Shown: positions 24,576 through 34,030 of the stretch, piece after piece
How positions within the stretch are numbered: position 1 is the first letter of the stretch
How the letters are laid out: the number at the start of each line of letters is the position of its first letter
NCBI RefSeq assembly: GCF_009796845.1
Contig: NZ_CP047025.1
Coordinates: forward strand, 1,674,001 to 1,738,000
Reading direction: 5' to 3'
Source: Cobetia sp. L2A1
GTDB lineage: Bacteria > Pseudomonadota > Gammaproteobacteria > Pseudomonadales > Halomonadaceae
DNA length: 64,000 nucleotides
The notes under the pieces: model-generated
Database searches by the model: none
Told to the model about the DNA's origin: nothing
The model's input: only the letters and a program-made list of their open reading frames with translations
Program-made: the position numbers and the translations under genes

Positions 24576-26495
24576 ATGATGAAAACCTCCACATTGGCCT
24601 TGGGACTTGCGAGCGGAATTCCGCTGCTCAGTCTCCTCTGGGCCGTACAGCTTCCTCTTTATCTAGGGCTTGAAATCGATCGGTTGCAGATGTTGTCGCT
24701 CCTGTTGGGGTTGGCAACCGCACTCGTCTTTTTGTTGGTACCCCACGAGCAGCGCAGGGTAGAGCGTTGGGGAAACTTGATGCTGGCGCTTTTGACGTTG
24801 GCTGTTTTCGGGTGGATCAGCCTGGAGTATCAGCGATTCCAACTGGACTTCCCTTATCTGACTGTTGAGATGCAGGGGCTGAGTGTACTGGCCGTCCTGA
24901 TGGTGCTGGAGGCCATTCGTCGCACGACGGGATGGATCCTGCTGGGGGTCATTGGTGTCTTCTTTCTCTATTCCGTCTTTGGCGACAGCGTGCCTGCACC
25001 TCTGACCGGCAATACCTCGACCTTGAACGAGATCGCCGTCTATCTTGCCTTTGATCCCAATGCGCTCCTGGGCACCCCTCTGAGTGTGGTTGCCACGATC
25101 GTTATCGTCTTCATCTTCTTCGGCAATCTGCTGGTCAAGTCCGGATGTGGAGAGTTCTTCATTGATATCGCGCTGGCGGCAATGGGCAAGCGCCGCGGCA
25201 GTGCCGCCAAGACCTCCATCGTGGGGTCAGCACTCTTTGGTGCCATCTCGGGTAGTGCGGTCTCCAACGTCGTTACCACCGGGGTGATGACGATCCCCTT
25301 GATGAAGCGCTCCGGCTATTCCGGTGTACAGGCGGGAGCGATCGAGGCCATCGCATCAACCGGTGGCCAGTTGATGCCCCCCATCATGGGCGCGGCTGCA
25401 TTTCTGATGGCGCAATCGCTGGAAATTCCCTATAGCGAAGTCGTGATTGCCGCATTGATTCCTGCGCTGCTGTATTACCTGTCTGTCTTCATCCAAGTGG
25501 ATCTCATCGCGGCGCGTGATGACATCGTCCCTCAGGAGCAGTCGGGACGTTCCGTGGGCAGCATTCTACTGGAAGGCTGGCATTTCATCGTGCCTTTCGG
25601 CGTGCTGTTGTATGCCATGTTCGCGCATAACGTCTCCGCGGAACTGGCCGCCCTGTACGGCTGCGTCACCATCGTGGCCACGGCCAGCGTCAGGCGCTAT
25701 CAGGGCCATCGACTGACCTTCAAGGGGCTCTGCGACGCTTTTCCGCAAACCGGCAAAGCCGTCATGGAGCTGACCATGATCGTGGCAGGTGCAGGCCTGG
25801 TCATCGGCTTGTTGAATATCTCCTCGGGCGGTTTCGCGCTCACTCTGGCGCTGGTACATCTGGGTGAGGCAAATCTCGGGCTCTTGCTGATGATCTCTGC
25901 TGGCGTCTGCATTCTGCTGGGGATGGGCATGCCCACCACCGGCGTCTATGTCCTTCTGGCGGCATTGGTTGCCCCCGCGCTGATAGAGGCGGGTATCGAG
26001 CCGCTTGCCGCCCACATGTTCATTCTGTACTTCGGCATGATGTCGATGATTACGCCGCCTATTGCGCTTGCCGCCTTTTCTGCAGCGACCATCACGGGTG
26101 ATAGTCCAATGCGAACGGGTGTGGAAGCCATGCGGCTGGGATGGGTGGCCTATGTCGTGCCACTGCTCTTCGTGCTGTCCCCGGAACTGATCATGCAGGG
26201 GGAGCCGCTCAATATCGTACTGGTCTGCCTGGTGACCGTCGCGGGAGTGCATCTTGTCTCAGTTGCCATGGTGGGCTACTTCTCCCGCAAGTTGTCCTGG
26301 GGGCTACGTGCGGGACTGGTGCTGGCAGGATGTGGTGCGCTGTTGCCATGGGCACTCTTGCCGCAGGGAGAATGGCTGTCACTGGCCGCGACACTGATCG
26401 GCATCCTGCTGCTCACGCTGATCGCGCTGCATACCCGGCGACACGCCAAGGATGTTCACCATCAGTTGTCAGCGCCGGTCGATGGCATGAAATGA
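24576..26495 (+). CDS. Fused TRAP transporter permease (TAXI type)
   Basis: A 639-residue membrane protein combining DctQ-like and DctM-like parts. DctM segments are SGSAVSNVVTTGVMTIPLM, GGQLMPPIMGAAAFLMA, MGMPTTGVYVLLAALVAPAL and MITPPIALAAFSAA. It imports an unidentified organic solute with the TAXI protein encoded 73 bases downstream. I start it at 24576 (MMKTSTLALG) because the in-frame 52 residues upstream are Cys/Pro-rich and unlike the family; the ribosome site there is weak. No DUF1850 gene is present. Confidence 0.88.
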   Translation: MMKTSTLALGLASGIPLLSLLWAVQLPLYLGLEIDRLQMLSLLLGLATALVFLLVPHEQRRVERWGNLMLALLTLAVFGWISLEYQRFQLDFPYLTVEMQGLSVLAVLMVLEAIRRTTGWILLGVIGVFFLYSVFGDSVPAPLTGNTSTLNEIAVYLAFDPNALLGTPLSVVATIVIVFIFFGNLLVKSGCGEFFIDIALAAMGKRRGSAAKTSIVGSALFGAISGSAVSNVVTTGVMTIPLMKRSGYSGVQAGAIEAIASTGGQLMPPIMGAAAFLMAQSLEIPYSEVVIAALIPALLYYLSVFIQVDLIAARDDIVPQEQSGRSVGSILLEGWHFIVPFGVLLYAMFAHNVSAELAALYGCVTIVATASVRRYQGHRLTFKGLCDAFPQTGKAVMELTMIVAGAGLVIGLLNISSGGFALTLALVHLGEANLGLLLMISAGVCILLGMGMPTTGVYVLLAALVAPALIEAGIEPLAAHMFILYFGMMSMITPPIALAAFSAATITGDSPMRTGVEAMRLGWVAYVVPLLFVLSPELIMQGEPLNIVLVCLVTVAGVHLVSVAMVGYFSRKLSWGLRAGLVLAGCGALLPWALLPQGEWLSLAATLIGILLLTLIALHTRRHAKDVHHQLSAPVDGMK

Positions 26496-26568
26496 CACCA
26501 CTCTCCTCACGCCTGAGGTGAGTGGGTCTTATGCAAGGCTCGTCTTCCAATAACAACGAGGCACGCCC

Positions 26569-27549
26569 ATGAAGTCGTTTAACAAGGCCAGCACGAGAAC
26601 TCTCACGGCGGCACTGCTGTCGCTTGCGATACTGTCCAGTGCACAGGCCGCTACCCTCAATGTGGGGACCAATCAGCAGGGGTCGCTGTTCTATTCCATG
26701 GGTACGGCCCTGTCGAAGGTCATGGCCGACAAGTCGGGCAAGCAGTATCGCGTTTCTCCGTATGCCGGCTCATCGACCTACTTGCCGCTGATCAATGCAG
26801 GGAGGGTGTCCTTCGGTTTCGCCAATGGCAGTGAGGCACTCTTCGCGTATCAGGGCAGCGAGAATTTCTCGCGAGGAGCCAATGACAAGCTGCGACTGGT
26901 AGGTGTCATGCTCGCCAGTCAGGCTTCATTTGCAGTGGCGACGGAGTCAGACATCCACTCGATTGACGACCTCAAGGATAAGCGGCTGCCTTCGGGATAC
27001 AACTCGGGTCGCACCTTTCATTACTACTCGAATGCCGCACTGGCGACGGGTGGGCTGACGATTGATGATACTCAGAAGGTTCCCTCGCCCAACTTCGTCA
27101 CGGCCATCGAGGCACTCGAAGAAGGACGAGTGGATGCCGCACTTGTCACGCTGAATGTGGGCCAAGGCAAGCAGGCCATGGCAACCATGTCCAAGGGCTG
27201 GCACTATCTGAGTCTTGATGATTCGCAGGCCGCGCGCGATGCAGTGAGCGAGAGTCTGCCTTCAGCGAGAATCGTTTCACTGTCACCGAGTGACAATGCC
27301 ACGGGAGTGGTGGAAGATCCCACCCACATGATCGAGGTGGATTTCTATCTGGTGACCAGCGCTGATGTAGATGATGAGACGGTATCCGAGCTCGTCAAGA
27401 CGCTCCATGCCAACAAGACAGCGCTGGCCAATGCTTATGGCGTCTTCAAGCGCTTCGATCCCGAGACAATGGTGGGGGACAGCAAGGTGCCGTATCACCC
27501 GGGGGCCATCAAGGCCTACAAGGAGATGGGCCTGTGGCCAGAGGAGTGA
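26569..27549 (+). CDS. TAXI-family TRAP solute-binding protein
   Basis: A 326-residue periplasmic protein with a signal peptide (SSAQA, about residue 27), then LNVGTNQQGSLFYSMGTALSKVM, the TAXI start. The middle SDIHSIDDLKDKRLPSGYNSGRT and the end VPYHPGAIKAYKEMGLWP fit the family. It partners the fused permease encoded upstream. A GAGG site lies before the ATG. This member is divergent: the usual glycine-rich TGGTGG-type loop is replaced by NQQGS, which may reflect a different ligand. Confidence 0.87.
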   Translation: MKSFNKASTRTLTAALLSLAILSSAQAATLNVGTNQQGSLFYSMGTALSKVMADKSGKQYRVSPYAGSSTYLPLINAGRVSFGFANGSEALFAYQGSENFSRGANDKLRLVGVMLASQASFAVATESDIHSIDDLKDKRLPSGYNSGRTFHYYSNAALATGGLTIDDTQKVPSPNFVTAIEALEEGRVDAALVTLNVGQGKQAMATMSKGWHYLSLDDSQAARDAVSESLPSARIVSLSPSDNATGVVEDPTHMIEVDFYLVTSADVDDETVSELVKTLHANKTALANAYGVFKRFDPETMVGDSKVPYHPGAIKAYKEMGLWPEE

Positions 27550-27674
27550 TCACTGAGTGAGGTCATGTATTGATGTCACCCCGAGGCATCACTTGCCTCA
27601 GCGCTCTGAAAAGCATGATTCGGCCTTGCTGTGCTCCTCTATGGCCCGGTGCTCTTTGGCACCGAGCAGACAGA

Positions 27675-27715
27675 ACGCAAACGCCCCTCAAGGGTCTCCT
27701 GAGGGGCGTTTGCGT
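27675..27715. terminator. Bidirectional terminator between the TAXI and amidase genes
   Basis: A perfect 16-bp inverted repeat (ACGCAAACGCCCCTCA and complement) between convergent genes. Confidence 0.85.
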
Positions 27716-27732
27716 AGTGACTCACTATCGAA

Positions 27733-29148
27733 TCATTGATTGCTTGCGTGAATCAGGCGCTCCAGTGCCTCAGCGACGCGCAGCAGTGCCACATCCTGCC
27801 CTTGCGGGCGTGACAGCATCAGACCGATCGGCTCCTTGCCGACTGGCGCAGGTGCGGGAATCGAGATCGAGCTGGCATCCAGATAATTGAAGACGCTGGT
27901 GTTGCGCAGTGCCCGCTTGTTGAGCGCCGCGAAGGCCGCGCCGTCCTGCTCCAGCAGGTCACGACGCGGAGCACGCATGGCGACGGTGGGCATCAATACC
28001 GCATCGACATCCTGCACCTGTTGCGCAAAGCGTTGCTGGATCGCATTGCGAGGCCACAGACGTGCCAGATATTCGCTGGAGGTGATGTCACGGCCACCAT
28101 TCAGCCGCTCGGCAATCAGCGGGTCATACTGCGCTTCGTGTGCTGCCAGCAGTTCGTGATGCACGGCGGCTGCTTCAGGAATGACCAGCCCGCCGCGCTG
28201 GTTGATGGCGTATGCCGCCTCGATGGCCTCGACCGGCACACGCAGAATTCGCACGCCCCAGGCCTCGAGTCGCTCCAGCAGAGTGGTGAAGTCGGCAGCG
28301 ACATCGGCATCGACTTCGCTGACCAGCTCGCTCTCTGGTACCAGCAGCGTCAGCGGGCGGGCAAGTGGCGTCGGATCAGCGACCTCACCGCTCAAGACTT
28401 CCCACAGACTGCGGCAGCAGGCGACGCTGGGGGCGATGGGGCCGACGCAGTCAAGGCTGGGTGACAGTGGGAAGGCGCCGTCTCCCGGCACGCTTGACTG
28501 GGATGGCTTGAAGCCCGTCAGGCCACAGAAAGCTGCCGGGATGCGCAATGACCCGCCGGTATCGCTGCCCAGAGTCGCGGCTGCCAGCCCGAAGGCGACA
28601 GAGGCCGCGCCACCGGAGGTGGAACCGCCAGTGATACGCTCGCCGTCAAACGGATTGGGCGGCGTGCCGACATGCGGATTCAGGCCGAGTCCGGAGAACG
28701 CGAATTCACTCATGCTGGTGCGACCGGCATGCAGGATGCCGGCAGCCTTCAAGCGAGTCAGCGCTGAGGCATCCTGATGGGCAGGTGCGCTTTGCGACAG
28801 CGCACGAGAGCCGGCGAGTGTCGTCATGCCGCGCTCATCGAAGAGATCCTTGATCGAGACTGGCACACCACTCAACGGCAAGGACGTCGCTGCGACCTGA
28901 AGCTGCTGCTGGGCTGATGCTTGCTCGCTCATGGCAATATCATCACGCGTGATCACGCTGTGGCTTGCAGCCTCGCCCAGGGCCTGATGGCGCTCGGCAA
29001 GCACTGTGGCAGTCTGCTCGGGGCCGAAACTGCCTGTCTGATAGGCATCCAGCAGCTGCGTCAACGTACGCTGGCGGGGCGAGCGCGCCCAGAATTCACG
29101 TGCGTTCTCGATCTTCAAGCTCTTGTCGCTCAGACCTTCATCACTCAT
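27733..29148 (-). CDS. Amidase-signature family hydrolase
   Basis: A 471-residue Ser-cisSer-Lys amidase. The catalytic lysine lies in PVSIKDLFDE, the glycine/serine-rich signature is GGSTSGGAASVAFGLA, and the nucleophile region is GSDTGGSLRIPAAFCGLTGFK. It hydrolyses an amide, substrate unknown. It is the last gene of the DUF1445-DctPQM-DUF2848-amidase operon and overlaps DUF2848 by four bases, so it probably acts on the imported compound or a product of it. GatA is excluded by context: no gatB or gatC is present. Confidence 0.9.
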   Translation of the reverse strand: MSDEGLSDKSLKIENAREFWARSPRQRTLTQLLDAYQTGSFGPEQTATVLAERHQALGEAASHSVITRDDIAMSEQASAQQQLQVAATSLPLSGVPVSIKDLFDERGMTTLAGSRALSQSAPAHQDASALTRLKAAGILHAGRTSMSEFAFSGLGLNPHVGTPPNPFDGERITGGSTSGGAASVAFGLAAATLGSDTGGSLRIPAAFCGLTGFKPSQSSVPGDGAFPLSPSLDCVGPIAPSVACCRSLWEVLSGEVADPTPLARPLTLLVPESELVSEVDADVAADFTTLLERLEAWGVRILRVPVEAIEAAYAINQRGGLVIPEAAAVHHELLAAHEAQYDPLIAERLNGGRDITSSEYLARLWPRNAIQQRFAQQVQDVDAVLMPTVAMRAPRRDLLEQDGAAFAALNKRALRNTSVFNYLDASSISIPAPAPVGKEPIGLMLSRPQGQDVALLRVAEALERLIHASNQ

Positions 29149-29828
29149 GCCACCACCTCAAGTTCTTCCACCTCGTAACGGTGCTCGATACGACGACCCG
29201 TCTGCGGGTCGATCAGACGCATGGTAAAGCTCGGGCTGGGACGAATGCCACCAATCGCCGGCACGGTGCCGCACAGCAGTACGCTGTTGGGGGCCAGGCT
29301 GCCGTCCTTGGCAATGGCGGCGGGCAGGCGCTCCATCAGCGTCGCGACCGGCAGCAGCTCGGCAAGGGTGCCTTGCTGATAACGCACGGTCTTGCCGGCA
29401 TCTTCGATTTCGCTCTCGATCACAAGGCTGTCCCAGTGATCAATGACTTCACTGAGCTTCCAGGCGTGGCGGGCGATCGGCTTGGCGCATAGCTGCTTGG
29501 ATTCGGCGACGCCAACGGCTTCCAGCTTGCGATCGGTATGATCCGAGGCGATCGTCACCCACAGGGTGCCATCGGCATCGCTGACCAGGCAGGTCTCGAC
29601 TTCACCGGAGCCTTCGCCACCGAGCATGGCGACCTGAGTGGATTGGGTCAGTGTCTCGCGTGACACGCGGTAGAACAGCGGGGTCTGGGAGGGCGGTGAC
29701 ACGCCCAGCAGCTTGAGCTCGTCGATATGGTGCTGCACGCCCGCCTGGTCGCGGCCAGCCCAGCCGGCAATCGCGACGCGCTGGATATCAAGGGTGAATT
29801 CGCCGTTGTCATGGGTAAAGGTCAGCAT
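29145..29828 (-). CDS. DUF2848 protein
   Basis: A 227-residue DUF2848 protein, recognised from VAIAGWAGRDQAGVQHHIDEL at the start, the LWVTIASDHTDRKLEAVGV block and the LLCGTVPAIGGIRPSPSFTM end. The central and C-terminal parts resemble the fold of fumarylacetoacetate-hydrolase-type enzymes; that is my impression, not proven. DUF2848 genes typically accompany amidases and TRAP transporters, as here. GGAG precedes the ATG and the stop overlaps the amidase start. Function unknown. Confidence 0.8.
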   Translation of the reverse strand: MLTFTHDNGEFTLDIQRVAIAGWAGRDQAGVQHHIDELKLLGVSPPSQTPLFYRVSRETLTQSTQVAMLGGEGSGEVETCLVSDADGTLWVTIASDHTDRKLEAVGVAESKQLCAKPIARHAWKLSEVIDHWDSLVIESEIEDAGKTVRYQQGTLAELLPVATLMERLPAAIAKDGSLAPNSVLLCGTVPAIGGIRPSPSFTMRLIDPQTGRRIEHRYEVEELEVVA

Positions 29829-29941
29829 AGGTGTCGCTCCGTTATCGGGGGGGGTCGATGTTCTTTGAAAAATTCTTGAATGAATGGTGTTGCGTCAATG
29901 GCCCTTGCTGGCTTGGCAGCAGGGGCCAGGCAAAAGCGGAT

Positions 29942-31222
29942 TTACAGTGCCGATGGCAGCCACAGCGCGATCTGCGGGAAGGCCACCAGAAGGGCTGCCA
30001 TCACCAGCATCGCGCCCAGATACGGCAGGGTGCCGATGATGACGTCCGAGAAGGCTTCGCCACGCCGTGAGGCCTGCACGATATAGAGGTTCAGGCCGAC
30101 CGGCGGAGTGATCAGTGCCAGCTCAACGAAGAGGATCATCACGATGCCGAACCACACCTTGTCGTAACCGGCCGCGGCGATCAGCGGCGTGACGATGGGG
30201 ATGGTGATGACCATCAGCGACAGCGTCTCGATGAAGAAGCCGAGCACGATGAACAGGGTGATGACCGCCATCAGCAGCGCGAAGGGCCCCAGGTCATAGG
30301 TCTCAAGCAGACCAGTGATCTGCTGGACCATGCCGGAGGACGCCAGCGCAAAGTTGAGGAAGGAAGCCGCCATGATGATGAAGAGGATCATCGAGGTGGT
30401 CTTGACCGTGCCGTCCAGTGCGCGACTGATCATCGACAGGTTCAGTGAGCGGTTGATGGCGGCAAGTCCGAGGGAGGCCAGCACGCCAATGGCTGCGGCT
30501 TCGGTCGGAGTCGCCCAGCCCAGATAGATGGAGCCGACGATGACGATGAACAGCACCAGCAAGGGCAGCAGGAATGACAGGCTCTTGAGGCGGGTGCTCC
30601 AGCTTGCACTTTTGCGCGGGCCGCCCAGTGACGGCTTCCAGACGCACAGCAACAGTGAGGCCAGCATGAACAGCGCCGCCAGGCCAAGGCCCGGTACCAG
30701 ACCGGCCATGAACAGCTTCGGGATGGAGGTCTCAGTCAGGAAGCCATAGACGATCAGGTTGATCGACGGTGGGATCAGGATGCCGAGGGTGCCGCCCGCG
30801 GCGATGCTGCCGCAGAACAGCTTGGGGTCGTAGCCGAGCTTCTTGCCCTGCGGCAGTGCCACGGTCGAGACCGTCGCCGCTGTCGCGACCGAGGAACCCG
30901 AGGTCGCCGAGAACAGCGCCGAGGTAGTGATGTTGGCATGCAGAAGACCGCCCGGCAGCCATGACAGCCAGTGGTCCATCGCGCGATACGCCTTCTCGGC
31001 GATACCGGCACGCACGATGATTTCGCCCATCAGCACGAACAGCGGAATCGCGATCAGCAGAAAGGAATCCGCGGCCGACCACAGGTTCTGGCCGAGTGCC
31101 TTGGTCAGTGGGAAGAAGGAATAGAACTGATCGATCCCGAAGGCGAGCAGAAAGAGCGTGACCGCGACAGGAATGCCGGCCAGCAACAGGGTGAGGATAC
31201 CTACCGAGAGAAAACCCAACAT
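29942..31222 (-). CDS. TRAP transporter large permease (DctM)
   Basis: A 426-residue membrane protein with about 12 spans. Typical DctM text: FVLMGEIIVRAGIAEKAYRAMD, SGSSVATAATVSTVALP, GGTLGILIPPSINLIVYGF and the LALITPPVGLNLYIVQ end. It starts at 31222 with ATG overlapping the DctQ stop (TGATG); the longer open frame overlaps dctQ and is a shadow. It works with the DctQ and DctP genes upstream to import an unknown carboxylate-like solute. Confidence 0.92.
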   Translation of the reverse strand: MLGFLSVGILTLLLAGIPVAVTLFLLAFGIDQFYSFFPLTKALGQNLWSAADSFLLIAIPLFVLMGEIIVRAGIAEKAYRAMDHWLSWLPGGLLHANITTSALFSATSGSSVATAATVSTVALPQGKKLGYDPKLFCGSIAAGGTLGILIPPSINLIVYGFLTETSIPKLFMAGLVPGLGLAALFMLASLLLCVWKPSLGGPRKSASWSTRLKSLSFLLPLLVLFIVIVGSIYLGWATPTEAAAIGVLASLGLAAINRSLNLSMISRALDGTVKTTSMILFIIMAASFLNFALASSGMVQQITGLLETYDLGPFALLMAVITLFIVLGFFIETLSLMVITIPIVTPLIAAAGYDKVWFGIVMILFVELALITPPVGLNLYIVQASRRGEAFSDVIIGTLPYLGAMLVMAALLVAFPQIALWLPSAL

Positions 31223-31827
31223 CAGCGGGACTCCTGTGAAGTGGAGGTAGCCTGGGCCAGGGCCCCTTCGCTTTCTCCGTGATCGGGACCTGCCAGGGTT
31301 TGCAGCGTCGTGGTATCCCGCAGGCAGGCGGCGACCAGCACACGCAAGCCCAGCACGCTGGTGGTGATCGCGAACCAGGCATAACCAGCTAGCCACAGCA
31401 GTTGCGGAATCCACAGTGGCGTTGCCAGCGGGGTATTCGCCGTTGAGCCATTGCTCAGGGACTTGTCGAGTACCGGCCAGGCATTGACGAGAATGACCCA
31501 GGCCACCAGGTTCAGGGCCAGCATCGCGATGATGTCGAGCGTATGACGTGACAGCGCGGGCAGTTTGCCGTGCACGACATCGATGCGGATATGCGCGCGC
31601 TCCATCAGGGTATGGGAGAGCCCCCACGCCGAGAGCATGGCCAGCACGTAGCCGGCATATTCATGGACGCCAGGGAGCGGGTGATTGAAGAGCTGACGCA
31701 TCAGGATTTCTGCGCCAATGAAGACCACCACCGCCAGGAGCAGTAGCCCCATCAGGCGGGCGGCATGGCGGGATATCGCGCGTGTCACTGACACGACGAC
31801 ATCGAGGGCATGAACGAAGGAAGTCAT
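31222..31827 (-). CDS. TRAP transporter small permease (DctQ)
   Basis: A 201-residue protein with four membrane spans. Segments LLLLAVVVFIGAEILMRQLF, GVHEYAGYVLAMLSAWGLSHTL and AHIRIDVVHGKLP are typical DctQ. The start at 31827 is chosen because the additional upstream frame is Cys/Arg-rich and unconserved. The C-terminus carries a soluble tail rich in Glu/Ser/Thr. It overlaps dctM by one base. Confidence 0.85.
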   Translation of the reverse strand: MTSFVHALDVVVSVTRAISRHAARLMGLLLLAVVVFIGAEILMRQLFNHPLPGVHEYAGYVLAMLSAWGLSHTLMERAHIRIDVVHGKLPALSRHTLDIIAMLALNLVAWVILVNAWPVLDKSLSNGSTANTPLATPLWIPQLLWLAGYAWFAITTSVLGLRVLVAACLRDTTTLQTLAGPDHGESEGALAQATSTSQESR

Positions 31828-32025
31828 GAGTCGGGTCCTGCTGGAGCGCTGCGCGTGCTGCACGAGCGTAGGGCTGAAGTGCTTGAACCGCGCACAGGAA
31901 CAAGCGATATGCGCGGCAAAGCGACAAGGTGCGTCATCGCCACCTGGCGCATCAATGGCTCCCACCTCACCGCGACGTTGCAGTGGGAGCAGGATGGCGA
32001 GGCATCCCATTGATGCGCTGACGGA

Positions 32026-33084
32026 TCACTCGGCGGTGGCGGTCAGGCCGACGACCTTGCCAACGCTCTCGTTCCACGCCGTGCGAGTCTCGGCATCCAC
32101 GCGAGCCGCCCAGGCCGGCAGCACACTGTCTTCCAGTGCAGCGCGTGCCCGTTTGGCATCGTCATCGCTGAAGTTGACCAGCGTCATGTCGGCACTTTCT
32201 CCCAGCGGGCATTCGCCCTGGCCGGTCAGACAGGCCACGCCGCGCTCCGTCTCGCCGCGTGCGTTTTCCCACACCGGCGCGGTGAACTCGGTATCCACCT
32301 GCTGTTGCATCAGTGTCTGGGTCTCGGCGGAGAGGCTCTTCCACTTGTCCAGATTGATGGCGGTGATCACGTAGTCCCATCCCCCCAGCGGCAGCGGCAT
32401 CAGATGGCTGGACACTTCATGCCAACCGGCGCTGTAGCCGGAGAGCGAGCCGGTGACGGCACAATCGATCACGCCACGCTCCAGTGAGCCGGGCACCTCG
32501 TTGAAGGCGATGTTGAGGCTCTGGGCGCCCAGTGCTTCGATGAACTCACCCGTGGAGCGACCGCTGGCGCGTACCTTCTTGTCCTTCAGGTCATCAAGCC
32601 CTTCGATCGGGGTATTGCAGAACAGCACCTGAGCCGGATACGGCACGATGGCCAGCACGTGGCTGTTGAAGCGCTTGTTCATGGTGGTTTCTGCCAGGGG
32701 CAGGAAGGCTTCAGCCACCTTCTGTGCTTCATCCGCTGTCGGCGCCATCATCGGCAGATCCAGACCCTCGAGTTCCGGTGCATCGGAAACGGTGTAATCC
32801 GCGACGGTCATGCCGACATCGAACACGCCATCGCCCAGATAGCGATAGACGTCGGAGCCGGGAATGCCCATCTGATCGAAGGTGGTCACCTGGGTGCTGA
32901 GCTCGCCGTTGCTGGCAGCGGGCAGTGTCTCGCTCCAGAAAGGCTTCTCGAACTGGCGATTCAGCTCCAGACTGCTCCAGCTTCCCACGACGTTGAGGGA
33001 GTCGGCAGCGTTGGCGCTACCGGCGGCGGCCAGTGCCAGGCCGAGGGCGGAGAGGGCAAAACGTGTCTTCATGTGAGTCACCAT
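32026..33084 (-). CDS. TRAP solute-binding protein (DctP family)
   Basis: A 352-residue periplasmic protein with a signal peptide ending at SANA-AD (about residue 27). Family landmarks are DDLKDKKVRASGRSTGEFIEALGA, the segment that contains the conserved ligand-binding arginine, and FNEVPGSLERGVIDCAVTG. Two starts are possible, 33084 or 33072; neither has a strong ribosome site. It belongs to the DctPQM importer encoded downstream and sits 145 bases after the DUF1445 gene. Confidence 0.88.
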   Translation of the reverse strand: MVTHMKTRFALSALGLALAAAGSANAADSLNVVGSWSSLELNRQFEKPFWSETLPAASNGELSTQVTTFDQMGIPGSDVYRYLGDGVFDVGMTVADYTVSDAPELEGLDLPMMAPTADEAQKVAEAFLPLAETTMNKRFNSHVLAIVPYPAQVLFCNTPIEGLDDLKDKKVRASGRSTGEFIEALGAQSLNIAFNEVPGSLERGVIDCAVTGSLSGYSAGWHEVSSHLMPLPLGGWDYVITAINLDKWKSLSAETQTLMQQQVDTEFTAPVWENARGETERGVACLTGQGECPLGESADMTLVNFSDDDAKRARAALEDSVLPAWAARVDAETRTAWNESVGKVVGLTATAE

Positions 33085-33229
33085 TGTTGTTGTGCATCTG
33101 GTGTTGTCGAAAAAGGCTGTCGGTTCCGTGTTGCGAAGTCTGTCTTTCCCTGACCAGTCTTGTGCGGTGCGTCCCTGCGCTACATCGTGCTTGAGGAGTG
33201 CGGAGTGAATCCGTGGCTCCCGCTGGCTG

Positions 33230-34030
33230 TCATCCGTATTTGAGTCGATGGTTGGGAATATCGGTAATCAGCATGTGGCCCGGGCTGTGTGCGATCGCCA
33301 AGGGAAGGCGAGCATTTTCCAACGCCAGCTGAGGCGTGACACCACAGGCCCAGAACACCGGCATGTCACCTGTCTCAAGCGTAGGCGCATCGCCAAAGTC
33401 AGGGGCGTTGATATCGGCAATGCCGATCAAGGCGGGGTCGCCCAGATGGACGGGGGCGCCGTGAACGCGAGGCATGTCGGTGGTGATCTGAATCGCACGA
33501 ATGGCATGAGTCGCCGACATCGGGCGCAGTGAGACCACCAGTTTGCCGTGGAAGCGTCCGGCACTGACGAGCGGAATATTGGTGCGATACATGGGCACAT
33601 TGCGCTTCAGGCGCGCGTGGCGAACCTCGACCCCTTCATTGAGCAGTGCTTCTTCAAACGAGAAGGAGCAACCGATGGAAAACGCCACGAAATCGTCCTG
33701 CCAGAGAGCGGCGATATCCGTGCGAGTTTCCTCAAGCTTGCCGTGACGGTAGAGGTGATAGGCGGGCAGATCGTGACGCAAGTCGATGTTCTCACCCAGT
33801 CCAGACGGCACGGGGGAGCCGACGGCGGTGACATCCAGCAACGGGCAGGCCTTGGGGTTGGCCTGACAGAATTGCAGGAAGTCACTGGCAGCTTCTGCTG
33901 GCAGGATGATGAGGTTCGTCTGGGCGTAGCCTGCAGCGATGCCGCTGGTGTGGCTGGCCCATTGACCGCTGCGGATCTGCTCGCGTGCCTCGCTGGGCGA
34001 CGACGCGGCACTGAGGAGTGTCTGGGGCAT
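33230..34030 (-). CDS. DUF1445/UPF0317-family putative hydro-lyase
   Basis: A 266-residue member of the D-glutamate cyclase/putative hydro-lyase family. Recognisable are SGIAAGYAQTNLIILP, FSIGCSFSFEEALL, NVPMYRTNIP, VVSLRPMSATHAIRAIQIT, HGAPVHLGDP and VFWACGVTPQLAL. One mammalian homologue is a D-glutamate cyclase; bacterial members are mostly unassigned lyases. It heads the operon with a TRAP importer, DUF2848 and amidase, so it likely acts on a cyclic amide or hydroxy-acid intermediate; this is inference. An ATCGAT-type site lies about 70 bases upstream. Confidence 0.85.
   Translation of the reverse strand: MPQTLLSAASSPSEAREQIRSGQWASHTSGIAAGYAQTNLIILPAEAASDFLQFCQANPKACPLLDVTAVGSPVPSGLGENIDLRHDLPAYHLYRHGKLEETRTDIAALWQDDFVAFSIGCSFSFEEALLNEGVEVRHARLKRNVPMYRTNIPLVSAGRFHGKLVVSLRPMSATHAIRAIQITTDMPRVHGAPVHLGDPALIGIADINAPDFGDAPTLETGDMPVFWACGVTPQLALENARLPLAIAHSPGHMLITDIPNHRLKYG

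Noticed and set aside
29942..31627. 561-residue version of the DctM protein
   Set aside because: The extra N-terminus is antisense-free but lies inside dctQ in another frame; the normal start at 31222 overlaps the dctQ stop by one base.
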